The notes: generated by a model not told the origin, from the sequence alone. Positions 26,416-34,803 are shown, counted from the stretch's first letter. The stretch is DNA of 52,106 bases from Candidatus Pelagibacter sp. (GCA_028225715.1 JAOIXS010000005.1:1-52106); one strand, 5' to 3'. Translations and numbers: made by a program.

Positions 26416-27720
26416 ATGTTCAATTTAAAGCAAATAATTTCATCCATTGCTGATGCAGGTCAAAAACTTTTTAGTATAAAAAATATTAAAAAAAATGACT
26501 TAGAATCTATTATATCTTTATGTGATGATTTAATTTCACACAAAGGGGCAGCATTCGGTATTACTGTAGCTAGAGATATTACTGAACTATATCAATCACT
26601 ATCTCCAGAAAATAAATTATTATTTTTTAAAAAAATTAACGATAAATATAAGCCCAGCTTTACAAAAGTTAACGAAGCAATTGAAAATTATACGAAATCT
26701 CAAAATGAAAAAACTTTGTCTGATTTATTTAAAGTTTCTGAAGGTAAGAGAAGAGAACTTTTTAGAAGAATGAATATGGCTCCAAATGGAACTGCGATTA
26801 TAGTTGCGTTAAGAGAAGATTTAATAAGAATATTAAAAGACAATAAAGAACTTTCAGAATTAGATAATGATCTTAGACATTTATTTAGAGCTTGGTTTAA
26901 TCCAGGATTTCTTAAACTTGCTAAAATTACTTGGGATACAAAGGCTGCAGTTTTAGAAAAAATAATTAAATACGAAAGAGTTCATCAAATAAAAGATATG
27001 AATGAACTTAAAAGAAGGTTGGGTGAAGATAGAAGGTTTTTCTCTTACTTTCATCCAGCCCTTGAAGATGAGCCTATTATTTTTGTTCAAGTAGCTCTTA
27101 CAAAAGGTCTCGGTAAATCTATTCAAGAATTAATGAAGCCGACAGATAATGAAGAAAAATCTTATGATACAGCTACTTTTTATTCAATTAGTAACTGTCA
27201 AGAAGGTCTATCAAGAGTAACCTTGGGTAATTTTTTAATAAAGAGAGTGGTTTATGAAATACAAGAAGAACTACCTCACATTAAAAATTTTGGTACCTTA
27301 TCACCTATACCAGGGTTTGCTGATTGGTTTACCTATTTAGAGGAAACTAAGATTAAAAATATTTTAGGCGATCTAAAAGATCAAGACGCTATCTTTTTAA
27401 AATCTCAAGACTTAAAATTAGGTGACAGTAGAATTGTCAAAAATAAAGAAGCTATAACAAAATTAGTAGCTCATTATATCGTTAATGAAAAAAATGGAAA
27501 AGGATTACCAGTGAATGATGTTAGTAGATTTCATTTAGGTAATGGAGCTATTGTTGATGATATAGTTGTTAATGCAAATATTTCAGAAACTGGTTTTAAA
27601 AGATCTTATGGTGTGATGGTTAATTATCTTTATGAACTTAAAAATATAGAAAAAAACCATGAAGACTACATGAATAATAATAAAGTAATCGTCTCTGATA
27701 AAATAAAAAAATATTTATAA
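26416..27720 (+). CDS. Malonyl-CoA decarboxylase
   Basis: 434 residues with the two-domain MCD layout: a helical N-terminal oligomerisation region (about 1-160) and a GNAT-like catalytic domain with SYFHPALEDEPIIFVQVAL, TFYSISNCQEGLSRVTLGNF, FGTLSPIPGFADW and, near the C-terminus, RFHLGNGAIVDD. The His and Ser residues in these motifs are those used for decarboxylation in the family. It converts malonyl-CoA to acetyl-CoA and CO2. No matB/matC genes are evident, but a TSUP permease and a CoA ligase are adjacent. Its 5' end is duplicated as a stub at 23459. Confidence 0.93.
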   Translation: MFNLKQIISSIADAGQKLFSIKNIKKNDLESIISLCDDLISHKGAAFGITVARDITELYQSLSPENKLLFFKKINDKYKPSFTKVNEAIENYTKSQNEKTLSDLFKVSEGKRRELFRRMNMAPNGTAIIVALREDLIRILKDNKELSELDNDLRHLFRAWFNPGFLKLAKITWDTKAAVLEKIIKYERVHQIKDMNELKRRLGEDRRFFSYFHPALEDEPIIFVQVALTKGLGKSIQELMKPTDNEEKSYDTATFYSISNCQEGLSRVTLGNFLIKRVVYEIQEELPHIKNFGTLSPIPGFADWFTYLEETKIKNILGDLKDQDAIFLKSQDLKLGDSRIVKNKEAITKLVAHYIVNEKNGKGLPVNDVSRFHLGNGAIVDDIVVNANISETGFKRSYGVMVNYLYELKNIEKNHEDYMNNNKVIVSDKIKKYL

Positions 27721-27736
27721 GTATATTCTATATTTT

Positions 27737-27937
27737 TTAATTAAGACCCCATTTAACTTTATTCCAAATTCTTTCATGAAAATAATAAAAAAAAAGAGGA
27801 ATGATAGAACCTAGTCCTAATATTCCCGCTCCTTTAAAACTACCAGTAAAAATATACCCAAATATTACCCAGTAGATAAAAATAAAAAGTCTCCATGAAA
27901 ATGTTTTAGCAACGGATCGTATTTTTTTGTCTGCCAT
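27737..27937 (-). CDS. DUF2061 small membrane protein
   Basis: 66 residues with two membrane helices (about 11-30 and 34-50). The opening RSVAKTFSWRLFIFIYWVIF and the closing FYYFHERIWNKVKWG are the DUF2061 pattern. The function of the family is unknown. The gene converges with malonyl-CoA decarboxylase (16-bp gap) and is divergent from the HIT gene by 59 bp. Confidence 0.82.
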   Translation of the reverse strand: MADKKIRSVAKTFSWRLFIFIYWVIFGYIFTGSFKGAGILGLGSIIPLFFYYFHERIWNKVKWGLN

Positions 27938-27996
27938 AATAAAATTAGCCTATAATAATTTTTGCTTATAGAACACATTTATATTAATGTTTAATA

Positions 27997-28401
27997 ATGG
28001 CAAATAAAGTAAGTAAAAATTTTCTAAAAGATTCTCATTTAATAACTGAATTAAAATTGTGCACTATTCGTTTAATTGATAACGCCAAATTTCCTTGGAT
28101 CATTTTAATTCCAAAGCGAAAAAATATAACTGATATCTCAGAACTTAACTTAAAAGATCAAATGTTATTAATGAAAGAAATTGTTCATTGCAGCAAGTTA
28201 ATGAAAAAAATTTTTAAAACAAAAAAACTTAATGTTGAAAAAATTGGTAATATTGTTCCTCAATTACATATTCATATCATCGCAAGATCTACTAATGATA
28301 GTACGTGGCCGTTGTCAGTTTGGGTGGTTAAGGGAAAACCTTATTCCAAAATTCTATTAGCAAAAACTATTCTTAAGATTAAAAAGTATTTTAAGGATTA
28401 A
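27997..28401 (+). CDS. HIT (histidine triad) family protein
   Basis: 134 residues with the triad region PQLHIHIIARS (about residue 88), where the second His is the nucleophile of nucleotide hydrolases or transferases. An asparagine-containing KIGNIVPQ segment precedes it, as in FHIT/HINT relatives. It probably acts on dinucleoside polyphosphates or nucleotidyl conjugates in the cytoplasm; the substrate is unknown. The usual first His of the HxHxH triad is replaced: it reads Q-L-H-I-H, which is common in this bacterial subgroup. Confidence 0.85.
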   Translation: MANKVSKNFLKDSHLITELKLCTIRLIDNAKFPWIILIPKRKNITDISELNLKDQMLLMKEIVHCSKLMKKIFKTKKLNVEKIGNIVPQLHIHIIARSTNDSTWPLSVWVVKGKPYSKILLAKTILKIKKYFKD

Positions 28402-28411
28402 AGGTAAGGAC

Positions 28412-28443
28412 AGAGGTAGCTTTAGTCTCCCGCCACTACCTCT
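28412..28443 (+). terminator. Possible terminator hairpin after the HIT gene
   Basis: AGAGGTAG (28412-28419) pairs with CTACCTCT (28436-28443) around a 16-base loop, 10 bases after the HIT stop. TAATCTTTTT follows, a weak T-tract. The rest of the 168-bp gap before the SulP gene shows no other frame or structure. Confidence 0.45.
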
Positions 28444-28569
28444 TAATCTTTTTATATCTGATTCGTCCCAAATTTGTTAACACGTATTAATTGAAAGTAG
28501 ACTTTATCAACTGCTTGCTTTACTAAATAGATAAAATCTTGATTCACAAATAATTAAAATTAAAATACA

Positions 28570-30180
28570 TTGATTAAAACCACACTCTCATCATTTGCTA
28601 AATCTATAGGCTTTAACTCACAAAATTATATTCCTAAAGAAGGAGCATCCTTTTCTTTATTTAGAATTGAAGTTTTATCAGGTTTAACAGTTGCTTTAGC
28701 GCTAGTTCCGGAAGCTATTGCCTTTGCTTTTGTTGCAGGAGTTGCACCTTTATCAGGGCTTTATGCAGCTTTTATCGTTGGGTTGATTACAGCTGTATTT
28801 GGAGGAAGACCTGGGATGATTTCAGGAGCAACAGGCGCTTTAGCTGTTGTTATGGTTTCTCTTGTTATGGATCACGGTGCTCAATATTTATTTGCAACTG
28901 TAGTTTTAATGGGAATTTTACAATTATTAGCGGGTGTCTTTAAACTTGGAAAATTTATTAGAATGGTACCTCAACCTGTAATGCTTGGTTTTGTTAATGG
29001 CCTTGCAATCGTTATTGGTATCTCACAACTTAGTCAGTTTAAAACCCTTAATGCAATGGGGCAATCCGTGTGGATTTCAGGAAACACTTTATATTATTCA
29101 ATAGGGTTTGTTGTTTTAACCATGTTAATCATTTGGTTACTGCCAAAAATTACTAAAGCAGTTCCAGCAACCCTTGCTGCAATTTTAGTTACATCTGTAT
29201 TAGTTTTAGCATTAAAAATTGATATTCCAAGTGTTGGAGATCTTGCAAGCGTTAAAGGAGGATTACCAATATTTTCAATTCCAAGTGTTCCATTAAACTT
29301 TGAAACTCTAAAAATTATTTTCCCTTATGCATTTATCTTATCTGCCATTGGCTTAATTGAAAGCTTGTTAACCCTTAACTTAGTTGGAGAAATTACTAAT
29401 AAAAGAGGTGGAGCTAGCCAGGAATGTTTAGCACAAGGGTTAGCTAATACTGTTACTGGTTTTTTTGGGGGCATGGGTGGATGTGCGATGATTGGTCAAT
29501 CTATGATTAATGTAAAATCAGGCGGAAGAACAAGAATTGCAGGAATAGCTGCAGCCTTATTCTTATTAATTTTTATTTTATATACATCAAACTATATTGA
29601 GATGATCCCAATTGCAGCACTAGTTGGTGTAATGTTTATGGTAGTGATTGGAACCTTTGCCTGGAATTCATTAAAGATATTATTTTTTGTACCAAAAAGT
29701 GATGCATTAGTTATTATTCTTGTAACTGTTGTAACTGTTTTAGAAGATTTAGCTGTTGCTGTAATTGTTGGGGTGATTGTATCTGCATTAGTTTTTGCCT
29801 GGAAATCTGCATCAAGAATTAGAGCGATTGAGAGACCATCTGTTACAGAAAAGGGTGCTAAGGTGTATGAAATAGAAGGACCACTTTTCTTTAGTTCAAC
29901 GGATAGTTTTTTAGAATTATTTAAACCTGAAGAAGATCCTGAAGTAGTCATTATTGATTTTGCAGGATCAAAAGTTATTGATCAATCAGCCTTAAAAGCA
30001 ATTGAGGATATTGCTGACAAATATAATAGTTTTGGTAAAAAAGTTAAATTAAGACATTTAACTAAAGATTGTCATAGATTATTAAGTAAAGCAGGGCAGC
30101 TTGTAGTTGATAGTGATGATGATCCTGATTACGGAATTGCTGTTGATTATGATGTTAAACTAGGTATTTTTGGAAATTAA
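28570..30180 (+). CDS. SulP family anion transporter with STAS domain
   Basis: 536 residues: about 12-14 membrane helices (residues 25-410) and a cytoplasmic STAS domain (about 430-530, with VVIIDFAGSKVIDQSALKAI). The SulP signature region near the N-terminus (ALVPEAIAFAFVAGVAPLSGLYAAF) is intact. SulP proteins carry sulfate, bicarbonate, or dicarboxylates in the DauA type. SAR11 relatives generally lack sulfate reduction for assimilation, so bicarbonate or an organic acid is worth considering. A TTG at 28570 is the best start. The next gene begins one base after the stop codon. Confidence 0.88.
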   Translation: MIKTTLSSFAKSIGFNSQNYIPKEGASFSLFRIEVLSGLTVALALVPEAIAFAFVAGVAPLSGLYAAFIVGLITAVFGGRPGMISGATGALAVVMVSLVMDHGAQYLFATVVLMGILQLLAGVFKLGKFIRMVPQPVMLGFVNGLAIVIGISQLSQFKTLNAMGQSVWISGNTLYYSIGFVVLTMLIIWLLPKITKAVPATLAAILVTSVLVLALKIDIPSVGDLASVKGGLPIFSIPSVPLNFETLKIIFPYAFILSAIGLIESLLTLNLVGEITNKRGGASQECLAQGLANTVTGFFGGMGGCAMIGQSMINVKSGGRTRIAGIAAALFLLIFILYTSNYIEMIPIAALVGVMFMVVIGTFAWNSLKILFFVPKSDALVIILVTVVTVLEDLAVAVIVGVIVSALVFAWKSASRIRAIERPSVTEKGAKVYEIEGPLFFSSTDSFLELFKPEEDPEVVIIDFAGSKVIDQSALKAIEDIADKYNSFGKKVKLRHLTKDCHRLLSKAGQLVVDSDDDPDYGIAVDYDVKLGIFGN

Positions 30181-30181
30181 C

Positions 30182-30475
30182 ATGAGTAAAGAGATAAAAG
30201 CTGATGACGTTATTTTCAATTTCTTTAAACAAATTTGTGATGAGAAAGATAATGTTAAATGTGTAGAGCTTGGCAATAGTTGGATTAATGCAATGAAGAC
30301 CAATCTTACTAATATGGAAAAAAATCTGGATGAAGCGGATAAAGCCCAACATCAAGAAAATATAGATAGCAACATGAACCACCTTAATAACCTTAAGGAT
30401 AAATCAGCTGCAGAATGGCGTGAATACGCAACTCAGTGTATGATCGAGATCCTTGATCATAAAACAAAATCGTGA
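30182..30475 (+). CDS. Hypothetical helical protein
   Basis: I do not recognise this protein. The ATG at 30182 directly after the SulP stop (97 residues) is preferred over an upstream ATG at 30170 inside SulP. It is charged, predicted mostly helical, and has Cys at about residues 19, 27 and 85 (ICDEKDN, VKCVELG, TQCMIEI). It has no signal peptide or membrane segment. Its TGA overlaps the GTG of the next gene by 4 bp (GTGA), so the two are translationally coupled and may work together. Confidence 0.65.
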   Translation: MSKEIKADDVIFNFFKQICDEKDNVKCVELGNSWINAMKTNLTNMEKNLDEADKAQHQENIDSNMNHLNNLKDKSAAEWREYATQCMIEILDHKTKS

Positions 30476-30960
30476 ATTTCTTTAAGAAACTATTTTCAAG
30501 TAGCAATTTAGAATTACAAATAAATGACGGTGGAAGATCTGCGGCTGGATATAAAGGAAAAGCTGGAGACTGTGTAGTTAGATCTATTGCAATTGTAACA
30601 AAACTTCCGTACCAAAAGATTTATGATGATCTTTATAAAGCAAATGAAGAATTTAGAACTACATCACGAACCAAACTTGCTAGAAGTTTAAAGCAAAAAA
30701 ATGATAGCCCAAGGTCTGGCACTCATAGAGTAGTGGTTAAGAAATATCTTGAAAAATTAGGATGGCAGTGGACACCAACTATGTTTATAGGCCAAGGCTG
30801 TAAAGTTCATTTAAAAAAAGATGAGCTTCCAAGTGGAACTTTGATTGTATCTTGCTCAAAACATATAACCGTTGTTAAAGATGGTGTTTTGCATGATACT
30901 TATGATTGCTCTAGACGAGGTACACGTTGTGTTTATGGGTATTGGACAAAACCTAATTAA
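30472..30960 (+). CDS. Predicted papain-like cysteine-peptidase-fold protein
   Basis: 162 residues from a GTG start coupled to the previous gene. The pattern KAGDCVVRSIAIVTKLPYQK (about 30-49) and, much later, SGTLIVSCSKHITVVKDGVL then HDTYDCSR has the order of a papain-like Cys-His-Asp triad: Cys34, His131, and Asp137 or Asp142. Similar small proteins occur in tailed phages and scattered bacteria, usually unannotated. Catalysis is inferred from the motif order only. There is no signal peptide. A role in proteolysis or peptide/amide cleavage is possible, and a phage origin cannot be excluded. Confidence 0.6.
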   Translation: MNFFKKLFSSSNLELQINDGGRSAAGYKGKAGDCVVRSIAIVTKLPYQKIYDDLYKANEEFRTTSRTKLARSLKQKNDSPRSGTHRVVVKKYLEKLGWQWTPTMFIGQGCKVHLKKDELPSGTLIVSCSKHITVVKDGVLHDTYDCSRRGTRCVYGYWTKPN

Positions 30961-31003
30961 ATTAACTCAAGACATCCTAAGAAAGATTTGTTAGCATTTA
31001 ACT

Positions 31004-31540
31004 GTGAAAAAAATATTGCGGACTAGCTTTATAGGTAAGTTTTTGACTATTTTAGTCTTAAGCTTATTATTAACTAGTGGTGCTAAAGCTGGTTGTGATG
31101 ATGCTCCAGTTGATGGAGTTGATTATTCCAATTGTCAATTCTCTGAAGGCCAAGATTTAAGTAGAGCCTATATACCAAATTCTAATTTATCTTTTATTAG
31201 TTTTATTAAAGTTACTTTTGATAAAGGGGTGATGATGAATGCAACTTTATCTAATGGTAATTTTGTAGAATCTTCTTTTATAAGAACTAATTTATATGAA
31301 GCAAATCTTGAAGGTGGGATTTTTGAAAAGGCAAACTTTTCTAGTGCCAACTTAACAAGAGTAAATTTTAAAGGTTCATCTTTAATTGAGACAAACTTCA
31401 CTAACAGCAACCTTTTTGAAGCCGACTTAACCGGTGCTAATATCTTAAAAGCTACCTTTGAAGGTGCCAATCTAAACAATGCAACTTGGATTGATGGAAC
31501 TAAATGTTTACTAGGTTCTATTGGTAAATGTGTTAAATAG
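31004..31540 (+). CDS. Exported pentapeptide-repeat protein
   Basis: 178 residues from a GTG start. Residues 1-29 are a signal peptide ending AKA, and the mature part opens with GCDDAPVDGVDYSNC. From about residue 45 to 160 it consists of pentapeptide repeats of the A(N/D)LXX kind (for example NLYEANLEG, ANFSSANLTRVNF, ADLTGANILKATFEGANL), which fold as a right-handed quadrilateral beta-helix. Cysteines at both ends could cap the helix by disulfides in the periplasm. Function is not predictable from the repeats. It is 25 bp upstream of another exported protein. Confidence 0.85.
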   Translation: MKKILRTSFIGKFLTILVLSLLLTSGAKAGCDDAPVDGVDYSNCQFSEGQDLSRAYIPNSNLSFISFIKVTFDKGVMMNATLSNGNFVESSFIRTNLYEANLEGGIFEKANFSSANLTRVNFKGSSLIETNFTNSNLFEADLTGANILKATFEGANLNNATWIDGTKCLLGSIGKCVK

Positions 31541-31565
31541 TTAAAAGTTAATTTACAAAACATTC

Positions 31566-32753
31566 ATGAAAAAACATTTAATAATTTTAGTTTTATTTTT
31601 AGTAGTTCCAAATTTATCTTTTGCAAAACAATTAAGCAAATCTCCATTTATTCCAGATAGTGTTCAAGATGAGTTTAATAAATTATCTACCGAACATAAG
31701 AGCAAGTTTTGTGGTTTTGAAAACTATAAAATTAGAAAAGGCATTATTAACAAAGATTTAGCAATAAAAATACTTGGCTATAATTCAAGAATGGATAATT
31801 GGAAAATAGTAGAAGGTGTTCATAGTCGGGATGTCTTTAAAGAATACGCTGATGTTGTAACTTATGCAAGTGTATCTGAAAATGATCAGGTAAAAGAGTT
31901 TCTTTTTGATAAACTTTATATATGGGCAAAAAATAAAGCTCTCACTCAAACTAAACAATGTTACAAAAATACAGAAAAAAATTCTATTTTAAAAGATTGC
32001 GAAGGTGAGTGGAGCGATCCAGAGGGTCAAGACTTAGCACCAATAAAAGATGCAACTGTAACCCTAGAGATAATTATGGGTTTAAACTATATCTACAATC
32101 TTAATTTTGCTAATTATAAAATTGAAGATCCAAGACATAAAACTATTAATGAATGGTTCAAACCTTTTTATAAACAAATAAAACCTGCCAATAAATTTTA
32201 TATGGGAAATTCTGCTGGTTGGTATTTTCCCAACATAGCTTTAAGACATAGTGATAAAAAAAATTATTCTAAATTAGTTAAGAAACTTGTTAAAGGAGCT
32301 GATAAATGGATACTTGATGATGGAAGTATTAAAGACAGAACTACACGTGGAGATCGATCGTTATGGTATCATCATACTGGCTTAGGAGAAGCTTTTATGA
32401 TTTTAGAAATTGCAAATGCAGCCAATATAAAATTACCAAAAAATTATGAAAAAAATTTATTAAAAGCTGCTGAATTATTTCAAGATGGTTTTTTAGATAA
32501 TTCTATTTTAGAACCTTGGGCAAAAAAAGGTCATAATTCACAAGCTAGCAAGGGTGTGCAAAAATTTAACAAAAATTTAGATGGTGTAAGCTTTAATGGA
32601 CCTTGGTTACATATAATACAATATAGATATCCAAATCATAGAACATCAAAATTCTTAAAGTCTCAGATGACCAATAGAGCAAGATCTTTAAAAAGTGATG
32701 AGGTTATGGGAATTGGAGTGGGCTGTATCTATAACGCCTTAGCAAATAAATAA
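31566..32753 (+). CDS. Exported protein, alginate-lyase-like (alpha/alpha toroid) candidate
   Basis: 395 residues with a signal peptide (1-20, ending SFA). The body is helical, with repeated Trp/Tyr-rich segments such as FYMGNSAGWYFPNIALRHSD (about 213-232) and DRSLWYHHTGLGEAFMILEI (about 257-276). The spacing and the Asn, His and Tyr content recall the (alpha/alpha)-toroid polysaccharide lyases of the PL5 alginate-lyase type, but the canonical NNHSYW motif is not present. Lyase activity is therefore a moderate inference. It should be periplasmic. It follows the pentapeptide-repeat gene by 25 bp and is probably co-transcribed. Confidence 0.6.
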   Translation: MKKHLIILVLFLVVPNLSFAKQLSKSPFIPDSVQDEFNKLSTEHKSKFCGFENYKIRKGIINKDLAIKILGYNSRMDNWKIVEGVHSRDVFKEYADVVTYASVSENDQVKEFLFDKLYIWAKNKALTQTKQCYKNTEKNSILKDCEGEWSDPEGQDLAPIKDATVTLEIIMGLNYIYNLNFANYKIEDPRHKTINEWFKPFYKQIKPANKFYMGNSAGWYFPNIALRHSDKKNYSKLVKKLVKGADKWILDDGSIKDRTTRGDRSLWYHHTGLGEAFMILEIANAANIKLPKNYEKNLLKAAELFQDGFLDNSILEPWAKKGHNSQASKGVQKFNKNLDGVSFNGPWLHIIQYRYPNHRTSKFLKSQMTNRARSLKSDEVMGIGVGCIYNALANK

Positions 32754-32769
32754 AAAAATTTTAATTTGC

Positions 32770-33654
32770 TTAATTTATAGGTTTAATTTTCTGATTAATA
32801 ACAAGTACAGCTCCAATTATTAAAATAGGCAAACCTATTATTAAGTCTTGCTGCCATTCTAAGTTTTCAAATACTGTTGAGATTAATAAAGCAAGTACGG
32901 GCATAACAACCCCAACATAACCTGCTCGTCCTGCTCCAACTTTCTCTAATAATCTTAAATAAAAAATAAAAGCAAATATTGAGCCAACTATTGATAGATA
33001 AGCAAGGGACGCAATATAACTAAAGCTATATTCAAATAATAATTCAGTACCCTTTATTTGGGTAATTAACAAAGTAACTAAAGACCCATAAAGCATTGCA
33101 TAAGCAAGTGTTGGTATTAATGAAAAATTATTATTTAAGTTCCTTTGATGAACCATATTTCCTGTTGATGCAGAAAATGTACCAATTAATGCTAAAAATA
33201 ATCCAACGTGCGTTCCATTAGCAAAGCTGAAATTGAAAATTTCATCACTGAAGATGATTATAATTCCAATCATTCCAATAGTTGCACCAATTAAAGTTTT
33301 TAAAGAAGGTATTTTCTTAAAATAAAAACGTTCACCTAAAATGTTCATAATAACTACAGTTGAAAAAACAACTGCTGGAAATGCGCTTATTAAATAAGTG
33401 TTTGATAAATAAAAGAAAACATAATTTAAAGAATAAAGACAAACACCAAAGAGTAAAAACCATGCATGTTGATTTAAAGAAAATTTAAGTTTTTTTTTCT
33501 TATAAATTAGATAAATAAAAATGATGATTGCAGCTATCAAAAACCTGTAAAATACTGACACCAACGGATCAACGTAACCTAATTGAAATTTGATGACATA
33601 CCAAGTAGGGGACCAGCAAAAAAGTGTGACAATAAATAATATAAAATTGTTCAT
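32770..33654 (-). CDS. EamA-family (DMT) transporter
   Basis: 294 residues from the ATG at 33652-33654. This start is preferred because helix 1 (NFILFIVTLFCWSPTWYVIKF) begins at once; an upstream ATG adds eight residues. Ten membrane helices form two EamA repeats, with the usual ALIGTFSASTGNMVHQRN region at the start of the second. DMT carriers mostly export metabolites or amino acids; the substrate is unknown. It is not closely similar to the second EamA protein at 34878. Convergent with the exported lyase-like gene. Confidence 0.85.
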   Translation of the reverse strand: MNNFILFIVTLFCWSPTWYVIKFQLGYVDPLVSVFYRFLIAAIIIFIYLIYKKKKLKFSLNQHAWFLLFGVCLYSLNYVFFYLSNTYLISAFPAVVFSTVVIMNILGERFYFKKIPSLKTLIGATIGMIGIIIIFSDEIFNFSFANGTHVGLFLALIGTFSASTGNMVHQRNLNNNFSLIPTLAYAMLYGSLVTLLITQIKGTELLFEYSFSYIASLAYLSIVGSIFAFIFYLRLLEKVGAGRAGYVGVVMPVLALLISTVFENLEWQQDLIIGLPILIIGAVLVINQKIKPIN

Positions 33655-33732
33655 CAATAAACACTTATAATCAATCAATCTTAAAAAAATATAAGATTAA
33701 TCCAACAATTTTAATATACAATCTTAGATGTT

Positions 33733-34161
33733 ATGAAAAAAATACTTCTAATTTTAACTCTATTGATATCGTTAACTAATCTTTCTTACTCAGACAATCA
33801 TTATCCAATTACAAGAGATTCTGTATTAATGATCGCTAGAGGTAAAATTGCATACCAAAATAATTGTGCAAGTTGCCACCAGGTTAATTTATCAGGTGCT
33901 GAAAATTGGAAGGGTTTAGATGAAGATGGTCATAGAAAAGCGCCGCCTTTAAATGGTACGGGTCACACTTGGCACCATGATGATGAGACACTACATAAAA
34001 TTATTAAATATGGATTAGCTGGATTAATCAGTGACTATAAAGGAAAAATGGGTGGGTTTGGAGACAATCTTAGCGACAAAGATATAGATTCAGTTTTAGC
34101 TTATATTAAAAGTTTTTGGCCTGATGATTATTACCAACATCAAATAAATTTAAGTAAATAA
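33733..34161 (+). CDS. Exported monohaem cytochrome c
   Basis: 142 residues with a signal peptide (1 to about 20). CASCH at 45-49 binds haem c, with His49 as the proximal ligand. Met106 in KMGGFGDNLSDKDI is the likely distal ligand, as in class I cytochromes. The region GHTWHHDDETLHKIIKYGL is found in a group of small cytochromes c of unknown partner. It should act as a periplasmic electron carrier. It is followed 5 bp later by a DUF4396 membrane protein with which it is probably co-expressed. Confidence 0.88.
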   Translation: MKKILLILTLLISLTNLSYSDNHYPITRDSVLMIARGKIAYQNNCASCHQVNLSGAENWKGLDEDGHRKAPPLNGTGHTWHHDDETLHKIIKYGLAGLISDYKGKMGGFGDNLSDKDIDSVLAYIKSFWPDDYYQHQINLSK

Positions 34162-34166
34162 ATTAA

Positions 34167-34604
34167 ATGGCAACTGATACATTTCATTGGTCGTGTAAAC
34201 ACACGTGGCAAACAAGTGCTAAGAATACGATGTGGTGTGTTATCGGCTGTGCAATTGGTGACTTTGGAACCATACTATTTTTTCAATTAAGTAAAATTCC
34301 TTTTTCAGTATTGGGCATTATGACCTTAGCAATCATTAATGGTTTACTCACTAGCATTATGCTTGAAACTTTTATTTTAATGAGACAAAATTTTAAATTA
34401 ATTAATGCTTTAAAAACTGCCTGTGGAATGAGTTTCATCTCAATGGTTAGTATGGAAATCACGATGAATTTAACAGATTATTTACTAACAGGTGGAGCTC
34501 AACTTACCTGGTGGGTAGTACCTATTATGTTAATAGTTGGTTTTTTAACACCATGGCCTTATAATTATTGGAGACTTAAAAAATTCAACCAAGCGTGTCA
34601 TTAA
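34167..34604 (+). CDS. DUF4396 membrane protein
   Basis: 145 residues with four membrane helices (about 22-42, 47-68, 82-104 and 112-135). The start FHWSCKHTWQTSAKNTMWC and the IGCAIGDFGTI segment fit DUF4396. His, Cys and Met residues near the helices (CKHTW, MLETFILM, MVSMEITMNLTDY) could bind a metal, and a metal or redox role is suggested by the adjacent cytochrome c; this is inference. No function is established for the family. Confidence 0.8.
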   Translation: MATDTFHWSCKHTWQTSAKNTMWCVIGCAIGDFGTILFFQLSKIPFSVLGIMTLAIINGLLTSIMLETFILMRQNFKLINALKTACGMSFISMVSMEITMNLTDYLLTGGAQLTWWVVPIMLIVGFLTPWPYNYWRLKKFNQACH

Positions 34605-34638
34605 ATATTAAAATGGTTAAGAAAAACTTTAATTAATT

Positions 34639-34803
34639 GTGAAAAAACGTTTATCAGGTTGCAGTGAATGTGGTGATGATACAGCCATCTTAACACAAGT
34701 GAGTTCAGGTCCTGAGGTCATTTTACTTTGTACTGATTGTTATAATCTCAAGCATTCAAATGAAACACAAAATCATATTAGCTATGAGGAAGAAAAAAGT
34801 TAA
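34639..34803 (+). CDS. Small zinc-ribbon-like protein
   Basis: A 54-residue frame from a GTG: MKKRLSGCSECGDDTAILTQ, then a short strand region, then ILLCTDCYNLKHSNE and an acidic tail. Two CxxC knuckles (Cys8/Cys11 and Cys31/Cys34) at this spacing make a treble-clef or zinc-ribbon fold likely. No ATG is available at that end, and the region around it has no longer frame. Function unknown. It lies between DUF4396 and the second EamA gene, all on the same strand. Confidence 0.55.
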   Translation: MKKRLSGCSECGDDTAILTQVSSGPEVILLCTDCYNLKHSNETQNHISYEEEKS

